Source: an uncultured Paracoccaceae bacterium (lineage in GTDB: Bacteria > Pseudomonadota > Alphaproteobacteria > Rhodobacterales > Rhodobacteraceae). Taken from it: DNA of 20,740 nucleotides. The notes below the pieces were generated by a model, which did no database searches, was not told where the DNA came from, and saw only the letters and a program-made list of their open reading frames with translations. Made by a program: the position numbers and the translations under genes. The DNA is taken from assembly GCA_913054485.1 (NCBI GenBank), contig CAJXHQ010000007.1, forward strand, positions 1-20,740. Reading direction: 5' to 3'. How positions within the stretch are numbered: the first letter of the stretch is position 1; every line of letters begins with the position of its first letter. Of this stretch, positions 8,514 through 15,396 are shown piece by piece.

Positions 8514-9001
8514 CAGATATCCTCCAAATGATCGGCCTTGCCGGCACCGGTCAGCAGGCCGAGCACCTGGCTCACCACGCTGAGCGCGGCGAGCGTGGCC
8601 GCGGCTCCGGTGATCCAGGCCAGCGGCCATTCCAGAACGATGGTGGCAGAGCCGAGATGCGCGGCCTCATAAGCCTGCTGAAAAAGTACAAAAACGATCA
8701 GGCACATGGCCGCGATCGAAAAGCCTTGAACAATACAGTCATAAATACGCGGTGCGAGATTGCGCACCGGGGTGTCGATCAGTTCAACCACGATATGTTT
8801 GTCGCGCGCATTGGCGATCCCGAGGCCGAGGAAAATGGTCATCGCCAGCATGGAGCTGATCATCTCGGAGGCGCCGAAAACCGGCGCCCCCAGAACGTAA
8901 CGCCCAAGGACGTCCACAAAGGTCAGCAGCATCATGGCTGCCAGTACAATGCTCGACAGGATCTCCAGAACCTGAACGATGCGCCTTAAAAGGCTTGCCA
9001 T
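8513..9001 (-). CDS. dctQ: TRAP transporter small permease (DctQ), system B
   Basis: This is the small membrane subunit of the second TRAP system, 162 residues with four hydrophobic segments (about 12-32, 45-62, 88-108 and 127-148). ARDKHIVVELID matches the DctQ H-I-x-V motif. The start is the ATG at 9001 (MASLLRRIV), preceded by GGGGGAG 6 bases upstream and 22 bases after the dctP stop. The longer frame to 9082 would run back into dctP. Its stop overlaps the dctM start by one base (TGATG). Its partner DctM is interrupted, so this subunit may have no functional partner. Confidence 0.9.
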   Translation of the reverse strand: MASLLRRIVQVLEILSSIVLAAMMLLTFVDVLGRYVLGAPVFGASEMISSMLAMTIFLGLGIANARDKHIVVELIDTPVRNLAPRIYDCIVQGFSIAAMCLIVFVLFQQAYEAAHLGSATIVLEWPLAWITGAAATLAALSVVSQVLGLLTGAGKADHLEDI

Positions 9002-9023
9002 GACGTGCTCCCCCCGGTGCGGC

Positions 9024-10043
9024 TCAGTCGGCCAGCTGCGATTTGTAGAAATCCAGCGCAGCAGCGGCGTCGATGCCCGCATCGCCGGCTTTCTTCAGCC
9101 AGCCTTCGGTGACAAAGCCCGAAGCTTCGACCAAGGCGGCCTCAAAGGCGGGATCTGCGGCGACGACGGTAATGCCCTCATCCGCGTAGACGGCTTCAGC
9201 AGCCGCAGCGGCCTTATTCCAGCGCGCACCAAAGGCGGCGCCCAGAACCTCACCGCTGACACTGTCGATGGCGGCGCGGTCGGCCTCGGAAATCTCTGCC
9301 CATTTATCCGGGTTGATGAAGACCGAGAAGGAGGTCGAATAGACCGCTTTTTCAAAGCTGGTGGTGGATTTGGTGTAGGGCATCAGCTGGAAGGCCTTCA
9401 CCGCCTGAGGGTCCAGCCCCAAGTGGCCGTCGACCACCCCGCGCGAGATGATCTCGTTCGATTTCACTGCCGGGGTCGACACCACGCCTGCGCCCAGTTT
9501 CTTGGTCACGGCTGCAAGCGGACCGGGCAGCGCCCAGATCTTGCGGCTGGCCAGATCCTCGACCGAATTGATCGGCGTGTCGGACTGGCTGTAGAGCTCA
9601 CCGGGCGAGATCACGAACTGGCTGAGCAGATGCACCGTGTCAAACTCATCGGCGAAGAATTTGCGGTTGGTCGCCCAGAGCGCCTTGGACATGGCTTCGG
9701 CGTCATGGGTGGCGATGAAAGGCTGCATGGCGACCAGCGGGCCCTGGATGCGGTTCTGGATCAGCCCGTTGAACTGCACGGCCACATCAGCGAGGCCCTT
9801 TTCGACAGCGGCCAGCTGCTCGGGAGGGGGCGCGACAGATTTCGGCGGGATGATCCCGGTGACGCGGCCCTCGGTGACACGCTCGACCTCCTCGATCCAG
9901 GCCGGCAGCACCTCGGCGCAGGCAAAGTGACGCGCGGGCCAGAAGCAGTTGACCAGCAGGCGGGTTTTGGCCTCCGCCATTTGGGGCGCGGCCAATGCGG
10001 CAACAGACAGCGCTGCACCCAGCGCCATGGACTGAAGTTTCAT
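9024..10043 (-). CDS. dctP: TRAP transporter substrate-binding protein (DctP family), system B
   Basis: This is a periplasmic receptor of 339 residues. Its Sec signal peptide (MKLQSMALGA followed by a hydrophobic run) probably ends after AEA near residue 25. The mature part follows the DctP plan, including INSVEDLASRKIWALPGPLAAVTKKLGA and ISRGVVDGHLG. In the position of the family's usual K-I/M-R arginine this protein reads K168-I169-W170, so the classic carboxylate-binding arginine appears to be replaced by tryptophan. That would fit a ligand other than a simple carboxylate, such as a sulfate or phosphonate ester, in line with the sulfatase downstream; this is inference from an alignment by eye. 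The ATG at 10043 has GGAGGA 6 bases upstream. It is first in the operon and divergent from the LysR gene. Confidence 0.9.
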   Translation of the reverse strand: MKLQSMALGAALSVAALAAPQMAEAKTRLLVNCFWPARHFACAEVLPAWIEEVERVTEGRVTGIIPPKSVAPPPEQLAAVEKGLADVAVQFNGLIQNRIQGPLVAMQPFIATHDAEAMSKALWATNRKFFADEFDTVHLLSQFVISPGELYSQSDTPINSVEDLASRKIWALPGPLAAVTKKLGAGVVSTPAVKSNEIISRGVVDGHLGLDPQAVKAFQLMPYTKSTTSFEKAVYSTSFSVFINPDKWAEISEADRAAIDSVSGEVLGAAFGARWNKAAAAAEAVYADEGITVVAADPAFEAALVEASGFVTEGWLKKAGDAGIDAAAALDFYKSQLAD

Positions 10044-10082
10044 GAGTTCCTCCACTGAAAAGGACGGCTCCTCCCCGCCCGT

Positions 10083-10138
10083 TAACGTAAGTATTGCGGC
10101 AGATAACATGCCCGTCTAATGATACAATGGTAACGTAA
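10083..10138. promoter_or_regulatory. Direct repeats in the dctP (B) / lysR divergent region
   Basis: The 109-base divergent region contains TAACGTAA twice in the same orientation, at 10083-10090 and 10131-10138, with starts 48 bases apart. Each is part of a near-palindrome (GTTAACGTAA and GTAACGTAAC). LysR-type regulators bind separated recognition and activation sites between divergent genes, so the pair is a plausible target. I could not settle on a T-N11-A box or a -35/-10 pair. Confidence 0.4.
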
Positions 10139-10152
10139 CATGAGATTTTGAT

Positions 10153-11064
10153 ATGCAAATCGATCCACGCCACCTGGAGCAGCTGGCCGTCATCGTGGAA
10201 ACCGGCACGCTGCAGCAGGCCGCGGACCGGATTGGCACCTCGCAGCCGGCCCTCAGCCGGATGATCAGCACCCTGGAAGCGCGGATCGGGATGGAGCTGT
10301 TCGAGCGCACCACCCGGCCCTTGAAGCCCACGTCCATCGGGGTTGAGCTGGCACATCAGGGCCGCGCCATCCGCACCGCACGATTGCGGGCGGTGGAGAT
10401 GGTGGATTTCGGCACCCGCGGGTTTTTTGGCGTGCTGCGCATCGGCGCGCCGCCCTTCCTGTGCCGCAGCCTGATGTCCGAAGCGATTGCCAGTTTCCTG
10501 GAGGCCCGCCCCAAGATCCGGGTCGAGCTGATCTCGGACTACCACGCCGGGCTGATGGAGCGGATCTTCCTCAACCAGATTGACGTGATCGTGGGGCCTA
10601 CAAAATTTGCCGACAAAAGCAACACCGACCTGACGCTTGAACCGCTGTTCCGGGACCCGAATGTGATTGTCGGGCGGGAGGGGCATCCGCTGCTGGAAAA
10701 ACCCTTGCTGACGGCGGCAGACCTTGAGAGCGTCACCTGGGTCGGTCATTCGGAGCGCAGCATCCTGTTGTCGGATATGTCTGACGCGCTGAAAGAGATG
10801 GGCGTGTCCAATCCGCGCGTGGCCTTTCAAAGTGAATCTGCCGAAGCGGTGTTGGAACTTCTGCGCAACACCAACTTCCTGACCGTTTTGCCGGTCTATG
10901 CCCTGCGGCCCGGCGGCAGCGACGGGCTGGCCGCCGCACAGGCGGATCTGCCGGCCCATTCGCAGATGGTCAATGCGATCACCCTGGCGCAGCGCCCCGA
11001 AACCAAGCTTACCGCCGACTTCAAGGCGCATCTGAAAGACAGCATCGCAGCGCGCAAGACCTGA
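10153..11064 (+). CDS. LysR-family transcriptional regulator
   Basis: This is a 303-residue LysR-type regulator. The N-terminal winged helix-turn-helix (residues about 5-62) shows the family pattern: HLEQLAVIVETGTLQQAADR, then TSQPALSRMISTLEARIGMELFERTTRPLKPT. The remainder is the effector-binding domain, beginning with the strand GVLRIGAPPFLCRSLM. The start is the ATG at 10153, 13 residues before the HTH core and in a normal LysR position. Its divergent arrangement points to control of the TRAP-sulfatase operon, with the transported compound or its hydrolysis product as likely co-inducer. It converges on the BKACE gene with only 20 bases between stops; the GC-rich gap (GCGCGCGGCGCGC) has no T tract. 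Confidence 0.93.
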   Translation: MQIDPRHLEQLAVIVETGTLQQAADRIGTSQPALSRMISTLEARIGMELFERTTRPLKPTSIGVELAHQGRAIRTARLRAVEMVDFGTRGFFGVLRIGAPPFLCRSLMSEAIASFLEARPKIRVELISDYHAGLMERIFLNQIDVIVGPTKFADKSNTDLTLEPLFRDPNVIVGREGHPLLEKPLLTAADLESVTWVGHSERSILLSDMSDALKEMGVSNPRVAFQSESAEAVLELLRNTNFLTVLPVYALRPGGSDGLAAAQADLPAHSQMVNAITLAQRPETKLTADFKAHLKDSIAARKT

Positions 11065-11084
11065 GCCTCGCGCGCGGCGCGCCA

Positions 11085-12023
11085 TCAGAAATTCACCCGG
11101 TCGCCGCCTTTGAGGTCCAGCATCTCGCGGGCTTCATCGGGGGTGGCGACCTCGCAGCCCAGATCCTCGACGATGCGGCGGATTTTGGTGACCTGCTGCG
11201 CATTGCTTTCAGCGATCTTGCCGCGCTGGATGAACAGGCTGTCCTCCAGCCCGACCCGCACGTTGCCGCCCATCTGGCTGGCGGTGGTGGCCAGACCCAT
11301 CTGCGCGCCCCCTGCCCCCAGCACTGACCAGCGGTAATCATCACCGAACAGCCGGTCCGCGGTGCGTTTCATGAAGATCAGGTTGTCCACTTCCGGCCCG
11401 ATGCCGCCGAGAATGCCAAAGATGAACTGGATGAAGACCGGCGCCTTGAACAGCCCGATGTCCATGCAGAACTTCAGGTTATAAAGATGCCCGACATCGT
11501 AGCATTCATGCTCGAACTTGATGTCATGCGGGGCCAGCGTTTCCGCCGCTTCCTTGATGTCGCGGAAGGTATTGCGGAAGATGTTCTGATCGGATCCGGC
11601 AACGTAGTCCTTCTCCCAGTCGAACTTCCAGTCCTCATCCTTGTAGCGCTTGGCCAGCGGATGGAAGGAGAAGTTCATCGAGCCCATGTTCATCGAACAC
11701 ATCTCAGGGGAGAAGGTCTTGGCCGGGGTGATCCGGTCCTGGATCGACAGCGTCAGCGAGCCGCCGGTGGACAGGTTCACCACCGCATCCGTCGCCTGTT
11801 TGATGCGCGGAAGGAACGGGGCGAAATCCTTCGGGTCCACCGACGGGGAGCCATCTTCTGGGTTGCGCGAATGCAGATGCAGGATCGACGCACCTGCCTC
11901 GGCCGCCTCCATCGCCTGGGTGGCGATGTCATCATAGGTGTAGGGCAGCGCGTCCGACATGGTCGGCGTGTGGATTGCGCCGGTGATGGCGCAGGTGATC
12001 ACCGTCTTTTTCTGGCGGGCCAT
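11085..12023 (-). CDS. Beta-keto acid cleavage enzyme (BKACE, formerly DUF849)
   Basis: This is a 312-residue zinc enzyme of the BKACE family, which condenses a beta-keto acid with acetyl-CoA to release acetoacetate and a new acyl-CoA. Kce, the 3-keto-5-aminohexanoate cleavage enzyme, is the type member. Family motifs are AGASILHLHSR (zinc ligands His49, His51), NLSTGGS, QFIFGILGG, GGNVRVGLED (zinc ligand Glu260) and the closing AESNAQQVTKIRRI...ATPDEAREML. In Kce the N-terminal loop reads TGAE, its glutamate contacting the substrate ammonium group. Here it is TGAI followed by His, so the substrate is probably not the same. It is the last gene of the ten-gene operon, 3 bases after livM, which ties the ABC importer to beta-keto acid degradation. 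Confidence 0.92.
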   Translation of the reverse strand: MARQKKTVITCAITGAIHTPTMSDALPYTYDDIATQAMEAAEAGASILHLHSRNPEDGSPSVDPKDFAPFLPRIKQATDAVVNLSTGGSLTLSIQDRITPAKTFSPEMCSMNMGSMNFSFHPLAKRYKDEDWKFDWEKDYVAGSDQNIFRNTFRDIKEAAETLAPHDIKFEHECYDVGHLYNLKFCMDIGLFKAPVFIQFIFGILGGIGPEVDNLIFMKRTADRLFGDDYRWSVLGAGGAQMGLATTASQMGGNVRVGLEDSLFIQRGKIAESNAQQVTKIRRIVEDLGCEVATPDEAREMLDLKGGDRVNF

Positions 12024-12026
12024 GGG

Positions 12027-13055
12027 TCAGGTATCCTTCTTGGAAATGTGCCGCACGACCCGGTAGCCGAGCGGGAAAAGTTGCAGGTCAAACCGCGCGC
12101 GGATCAGGCCCCAGACGCCTTTGGGCGCTTTCAGCATGACCACGATCGCCACCACGCCCAGAACCATCAGATAGATGGTGCCAAGGTCGGCCAGCGTTTC
12201 GCGCAAGAGGAAGAAGATGAGTGTGCCGATGATCGGCCCCTCGATGGTGCCGATGCCGCCGATCACCACGATGAAGATCACAAAGGCGGTCCAGTCGTTC
12301 ACCGAAAAGGCTGCATCCGGGGAAATCCGCAGCTTCTGCAGGAAGATCAGCGCACCGGCGAGCGAGGTCAGCGCCGCCGTCACCACATAGACGGCAAATT
12401 TGGTGCGCCAGATGTCGATGCCAAGGGATCCTGCTGCCAGCTCGTTATCGCGGATCGCCGTCAGGGCCAGTCCGCGGCGCGAGCGCAGGAACAGATAGAC
12501 CGCCGCGATCACCAGCACCGCCGATCCCAGCGCCAGCCAGTAGCTGAGGCTTTCGCGCGCACTGCGGCCTGAGGCCAGCGATTTCACGATGCCGACAGGC
12601 AGGGAGGAGCCAGAGCCGCCGCCAAGTGCAGAGACCTGCGCGAAGGACAGGCGGAAGACCTCGGCCACGACCCAGGTGCCGATGGCAAAGTAAGCGCCGC
12701 GCAGGCGGAAGATCAGCACCGCCGCCGGAATGGCGATCAACGCGCCCAAGAGCCCCGCCACCACAATGGCCGCGATGGGATGCAGCCCGCCAAAGATGGT
12801 CAGCGCAAACAGCATATAACCGCCAAACCCCACATAGGCCTGCTGGCCTACCGAGACGAGGCCGGCATAGCCTGCCATCAGGTTCCACAAGGACGCGAGG
12901 GCAAGATAAAGGAACAGCTCGCTCATCAGCCGCATGTCGGCACGGCCCGCCCACCAGGGCGCGGCGATCAGCGCGATCAGGACAATGGCCCCCAGCGCGG
13001 CAGCCGCGCGCGCAGCGGGAGAGGTTCGGGTGACAGTATAGTCGGAAAGGTTCAT
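12027..13055 (-). CDS. livM: Branched-chain-type ABC transporter permease (LivM family)
   Basis: This is an inner-membrane permease of 342 residues with about 8-10 hydrophobic segments. The LivM signature AGYAGLVSVGQQAYVGFGGYMLF lies near residues 63-86. GGIGTIEGPIIGTLIFFLL near residue 275 is the family's coupling-loop region. It would pair with LivH as the heterodimeric membrane channel. The ATG at 13055 overlaps the livH TGA by 4 bases (ATGA), a sign of translational coupling. Despite the Liv name, such systems import many solutes (amides, urea, aromatic and dicarboxylic acids), and the adjoining enzymes suggest a non-amino-acid substrate. Confidence 0.93.
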   Translation of the reverse strand: MNLSDYTVTRTSPAARAAAALGAIVLIALIAAPWWAGRADMRLMSELFLYLALASLWNLMAGYAGLVSVGQQAYVGFGGYMLFALTIFGGLHPIAAIVVAGLLGALIAIPAAVLIFRLRGAYFAIGTWVVAEVFRLSFAQVSALGGGSGSSLPVGIVKSLASGRSARESLSYWLALGSAVLVIAAVYLFLRSRRGLALTAIRDNELAAGSLGIDIWRTKFAVYVVTAALTSLAGALIFLQKLRISPDAAFSVNDWTAFVIFIVVIGGIGTIEGPIIGTLIFFLLRETLADLGTIYLMVLGVVAIVVMLKAPKGVWGLIRARFDLQLFPLGYRVVRHISKKDT

Positions 13056-13915
13056 CCGGACATCCTCGGGAACAGGCCCTGCGGGCGGATTGCAAGAATG
13101 ACGAGAAAGGCGATATGGCCCGACAACACCTGCCAGCCGGGGTCAATTTTTGCCCCGATGGTCTGCGCCACGCCGAGGATCACCCCGCCAGCAAGGGTCC
13201 CCCAGAGGTTACCCAGCCCGCCGATGATCACCGCCTCAAAGCCGAAGATCAGCCGCCCGCCGCCGGATGCCGGGTCAAAACTGGTGCGCAGGCCCAGAAG
13301 GATGCCCGCAACAGCCGTGACAGCCAGCGCCAGCGCCATGGCCAAGCCAAAGATATGGCGCTTGTTCAGCCCCATCAGCTGGGCAATGTCCTGATTGTCC
13401 GACACAGCCCGGAAGGCGCGGCCAAGCGCGGTTTTGTAGAAGGTCCACTGCAGCCCCCAGATCACCGCCACGGCAATGGCAAAGGTCAGCACGGGCAGCA
13501 CGCCAACGGTGATTGGCCCCAGCGGCAGGCTGGCGGTCTCCAGCACCGGCGCGGACAACTTTTGCGGATCGGCGGAGTAGACCTCCAAGAGCCCGTTTTG
13601 CAGGATCACCGACAGGCCGAAAGTGACCAGCAGCGGCGGCAGAAGGTCGTCGCCCAGCGTCTGGTTCAAGAGGCCCCGTTGCAGCGCGTAGCCGATCATC
13701 GCCATCGCGGGCACCACCAGCACCATGGCCACAACCGGGTGCAGCCCGATGGCGGATGTGACGGTCAGCCCCAAGTAGGCCGCCAGGACGATCAGATCGC
13801 CATGGGCGATGTTCACCAGCCGCATGACCCCGAAGATCAGCGACAGCCCGGCAGCAAAGAGCGCATACAGCCCGCCCAGCAACGTGCCCTGCACAAGTGC
13901 GTTCAGCCATTCCAT
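13052..13915 (-). CDS. livH: Branched-chain-type ABC transporter permease (LivH family)
   Basis: This is an inner-membrane permease of 287 residues, mostly hydrophobic. The start of the LivH fold is clear: GGLYALFAAGLSLIFGVMRL followed by VNIAHGDLIVLAAYLG. EAVIIGGLGNLWGTLAGGVILG near residue 225 matches the family's cytoplasmic coupling loop. The ATG at 13915 is preferred, two bases after the livF stop (TGACATG). A TTG at 13924 would add three residues and overlap livF. It is the membrane partner of LivM. Confidence 0.93.
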   Translation of the reverse strand: MEWLNALVQGTLLGGLYALFAAGLSLIFGVMRLVNIAHGDLIVLAAYLGLTVTSAIGLHPVVAMVLVVPAMAMIGYALQRGLLNQTLGDDLLPPLLVTFGLSVILQNGLLEVYSADPQKLSAPVLETASLPLGPITVGVLPVLTFAIAVAVIWGLQWTFYKTALGRAFRAVSDNQDIAQLMGLNKRHIFGLAMALALAVTAVAGILLGLRTSFDPASGGGRLIFGFEAVIIGGLGNLWGTLAGGVILGVAQTIGAKIDPGWQVLSGHIAFLVILAIRPQGLFPRMSG

Positions 13916-13916
13916 G

Positions 13917-14624
13917 TCATTCAATCCCGAAATATGCGCGCGATATATCCTCGCGCGGGACAGTGTCTGATGCGCCTTCCAGCGACACCCGGCCCTCCTG
14001 CAGGCAATAGACCCGCGACGAGACCGACAGCGCCTTGGAGATGTCCTGCTCGACGATGATGGCGCTCATGCCGTCGCCGATGATGCCCGGCAGCGCGTCG
14101 TAAATGTCCTTGATGATGATCGGCGCAAGGCCGAGGCTGATCTCGTCGAACAGGATCAGCTCCGGGTTGGACATCAGCGCGCGGCCGATGGCGACCATCT
14201 GCTGCTGGCCGCCCGACAAGGCGGTAGAAGGCACCGCGCGGCGTTCTTTCAGGATCGGGAACAGCTTGAATACAGCCCCCAGCGACCACGGGCCCTTGCG
14301 GCCGGTCTGCGCGCCGATCAGCAGGTTTTCCTCAACCGTCAGCGACGCGAACAGCTGGCGGCCCTCGGGCACCATGGCCAGGCCGGTCTCAGCCACCTGA
14401 TCACCGCGAAGCCCGCCGATATCCCGGCCCTTGAACTGGATCTGGCCGGGGCCATTGGTGATCAGTCCGGTGATGGAGCGCATCAGGGTGGTCTTACCGG
14501 CGCCGTTTGCGCCGATGATCGCCAGCACCTCGCCCCCGCCCACATGCATGTCGACACCGTAAAGGGCCTGGAAATCGCCGTAATGGGCGTTCAGCCCGGT
14601 CATTTGCAGGATTGGTTCAGGCAT
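13917..14624 (-). CDS. livF: ABC transporter ATP-binding protein (LivF family)
   Basis: This is a cytoplasmic ATPase subunit of 235 residues. Walker A is GANGAGKTT, the ABC signature is LSGGQQQMVAIGRAL, and Walker B is LILFDEISLGLAP. The switch region reads IIVEQD, with the glutamine in place of the H-loop histidine that is usual for LivF. The ATG at 14624 overlaps the end of livG by 8 bases; a TTG at 14633 is an alternative, weaker start. It forms the nucleotide-binding pair with LivG. Confidence 0.94.
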   Translation of the reverse strand: MPEPILQMTGLNAHYGDFQALYGVDMHVGGGEVLAIIGANGAGKTTLMRSITGLITNGPGQIQFKGRDIGGLRGDQVAETGLAMVPEGRQLFASLTVEENLLIGAQTGRKGPWSLGAVFKLFPILKERRAVPSTALSGGQQQMVAIGRALMSNPELILFDEISLGLAPIIIKDIYDALPGIIGDGMSAIIVEQDISKALSVSSRVYCLQEGRVSLEGASDTVPREDISRAYFGIE

Positions 14625-15345
14625 CGGCTTCAATCCCCAGGTAGATTTCTTTTACCTCCGGGCTGTCCATGATGGCGCGCGGCTCGCCCTCAGCGATCTT
14701 CTTGCCAAAGTCGATGACGATCAGCCGGTCGACCACGGCCAGCAGCGCATGCACCACATGTTCGATCCAGATGATGGTGACGCCCGAGGCATGGATGTCC
14801 CTGATGGTCTGCACCAGCGAGACGCATTCGCCCTCGGTCAGCCCGCCGGCAATCTCGTCCAGCAGCAGAAGCTTCGGCTTGGCGCAGAGCGCGCGGGTCA
14901 GTTCCAGCCGCTTGCGCTCCAAAAGCGTCAGGCTGCCCGCCAGCGTATTTGCCTTGGGCAGCAGGCCGGTCTGCTCTAGCACCTGCAGGCAGTGGCGTTC
15001 GGCCTCCGCACCGCGCAAGTCCGCAGCTTGCGTTGCGGCGATCATGGCGTTTTCAAACACCGTCATGCCCGAGAAAGGCTGCGGGACCTGGAAACTGCGC
15101 GCGATGCCTGCGCGGCAGCGTTTGGCAGCAGACATCGCGGTCACGTCCTGCCCGTTGAAGATCACCCGGCCCGCATCCGGTGCCAGCGTGCCGGTGATCA
15201 GATTGAACATCGAGGTCTTGCCTGCCCCGTTCGGGCCGATGACGCCAAGCGCCTCGCCCTCCTGCACCTCATAGCTCTGCCCTTCGGCGACTTTCACCGC
15301 GCCAAAAGCCTTGCTGAGGCCGTCGAGTTTCAGAATTGCTGTCAT
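14617..15345 (-). CDS. livG: ABC transporter ATP-binding protein (LivG family)
   Basis: This is a cytoplasmic ATPase subunit of 242 residues. Walker A is GPNGAGKTS (residues 37-45), Walker B is KLLLLDEIAGGL, and the switch is IIWIEHVVHAL. The signature segment reads LTLLERKRLELTRAL, a degenerate ABC motif without the usual LSGGQ. Similar variants are common in alphaproteobacterial LivG proteins, so I do not treat it as damage. The ATG at 15345 is 51 bases after the binding-protein gene, with GGAGG somewhat far upstream. The gap contains a hairpin. Confidence 0.93.
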   Translation of the reverse strand: MTAILKLDGLSKAFGAVKVAEGQSYEVQEGEALGVIGPNGAGKTSMFNLITGTLAPDAGRVIFNGQDVTAMSAAKRCRAGIARSFQVPQPFSGMTVFENAMIAATQAADLRGAEAERHCLQVLEQTGLLPKANTLAGSLTLLERKRLELTRALCAKPKLLLLDEIAGGLTEGECVSLVQTIRDIHASGVTIIWIEHVVHALLAVVDRLIVIDFGKKIAEGEPRAIMDSPEVKEIYLGIEADA

Positions 15346-15364
15346 AGGTTTCCTGCCTCCGGCA

Positions 15365-15389
15365 AGGCAGCGCCACAGGGACGCTGCCT
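15365..15389 (-). other. Intercistronic hairpin between binding-protein gene and livG
   Basis: A perfect 8 bp inverted repeat (AGGCAGCG / CGCTGCCT) with a 9-base loop sits just after the stop of the binding-protein gene. No T tract follows, so it is not a standard terminator. In binding-protein operons such structures often protect the upstream mRNA from 3' decay, raising the amount of binding protein relative to the membrane subunits. That role is inferred here. Confidence 0.5.
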
Positions 15390-15396
15390 GCCTGAA

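Noticed and set aside
8979..10058. A 359-codon plus-strand open frame opposite dctP of system B
   Set aside because: It is antisense to a clear TRAP receptor with signal peptide and strong ribosome-binding site, and its own composition is not protein-like.
11065..11084. A GCGCGC-rich palindrome between the convergent lysR and BKACE genes as a bidirectional terminator
   Set aside because: The arms meet almost without a loop and there is no T run on either side.
14617..15345. Loss of the LSGGQ signature in LivG as a sign of inactivation
   Set aside because: The LTLLERKRLEL form is a known variant of this ATPase subfamily; Walker A, Walker B and the switch histidine are intact.
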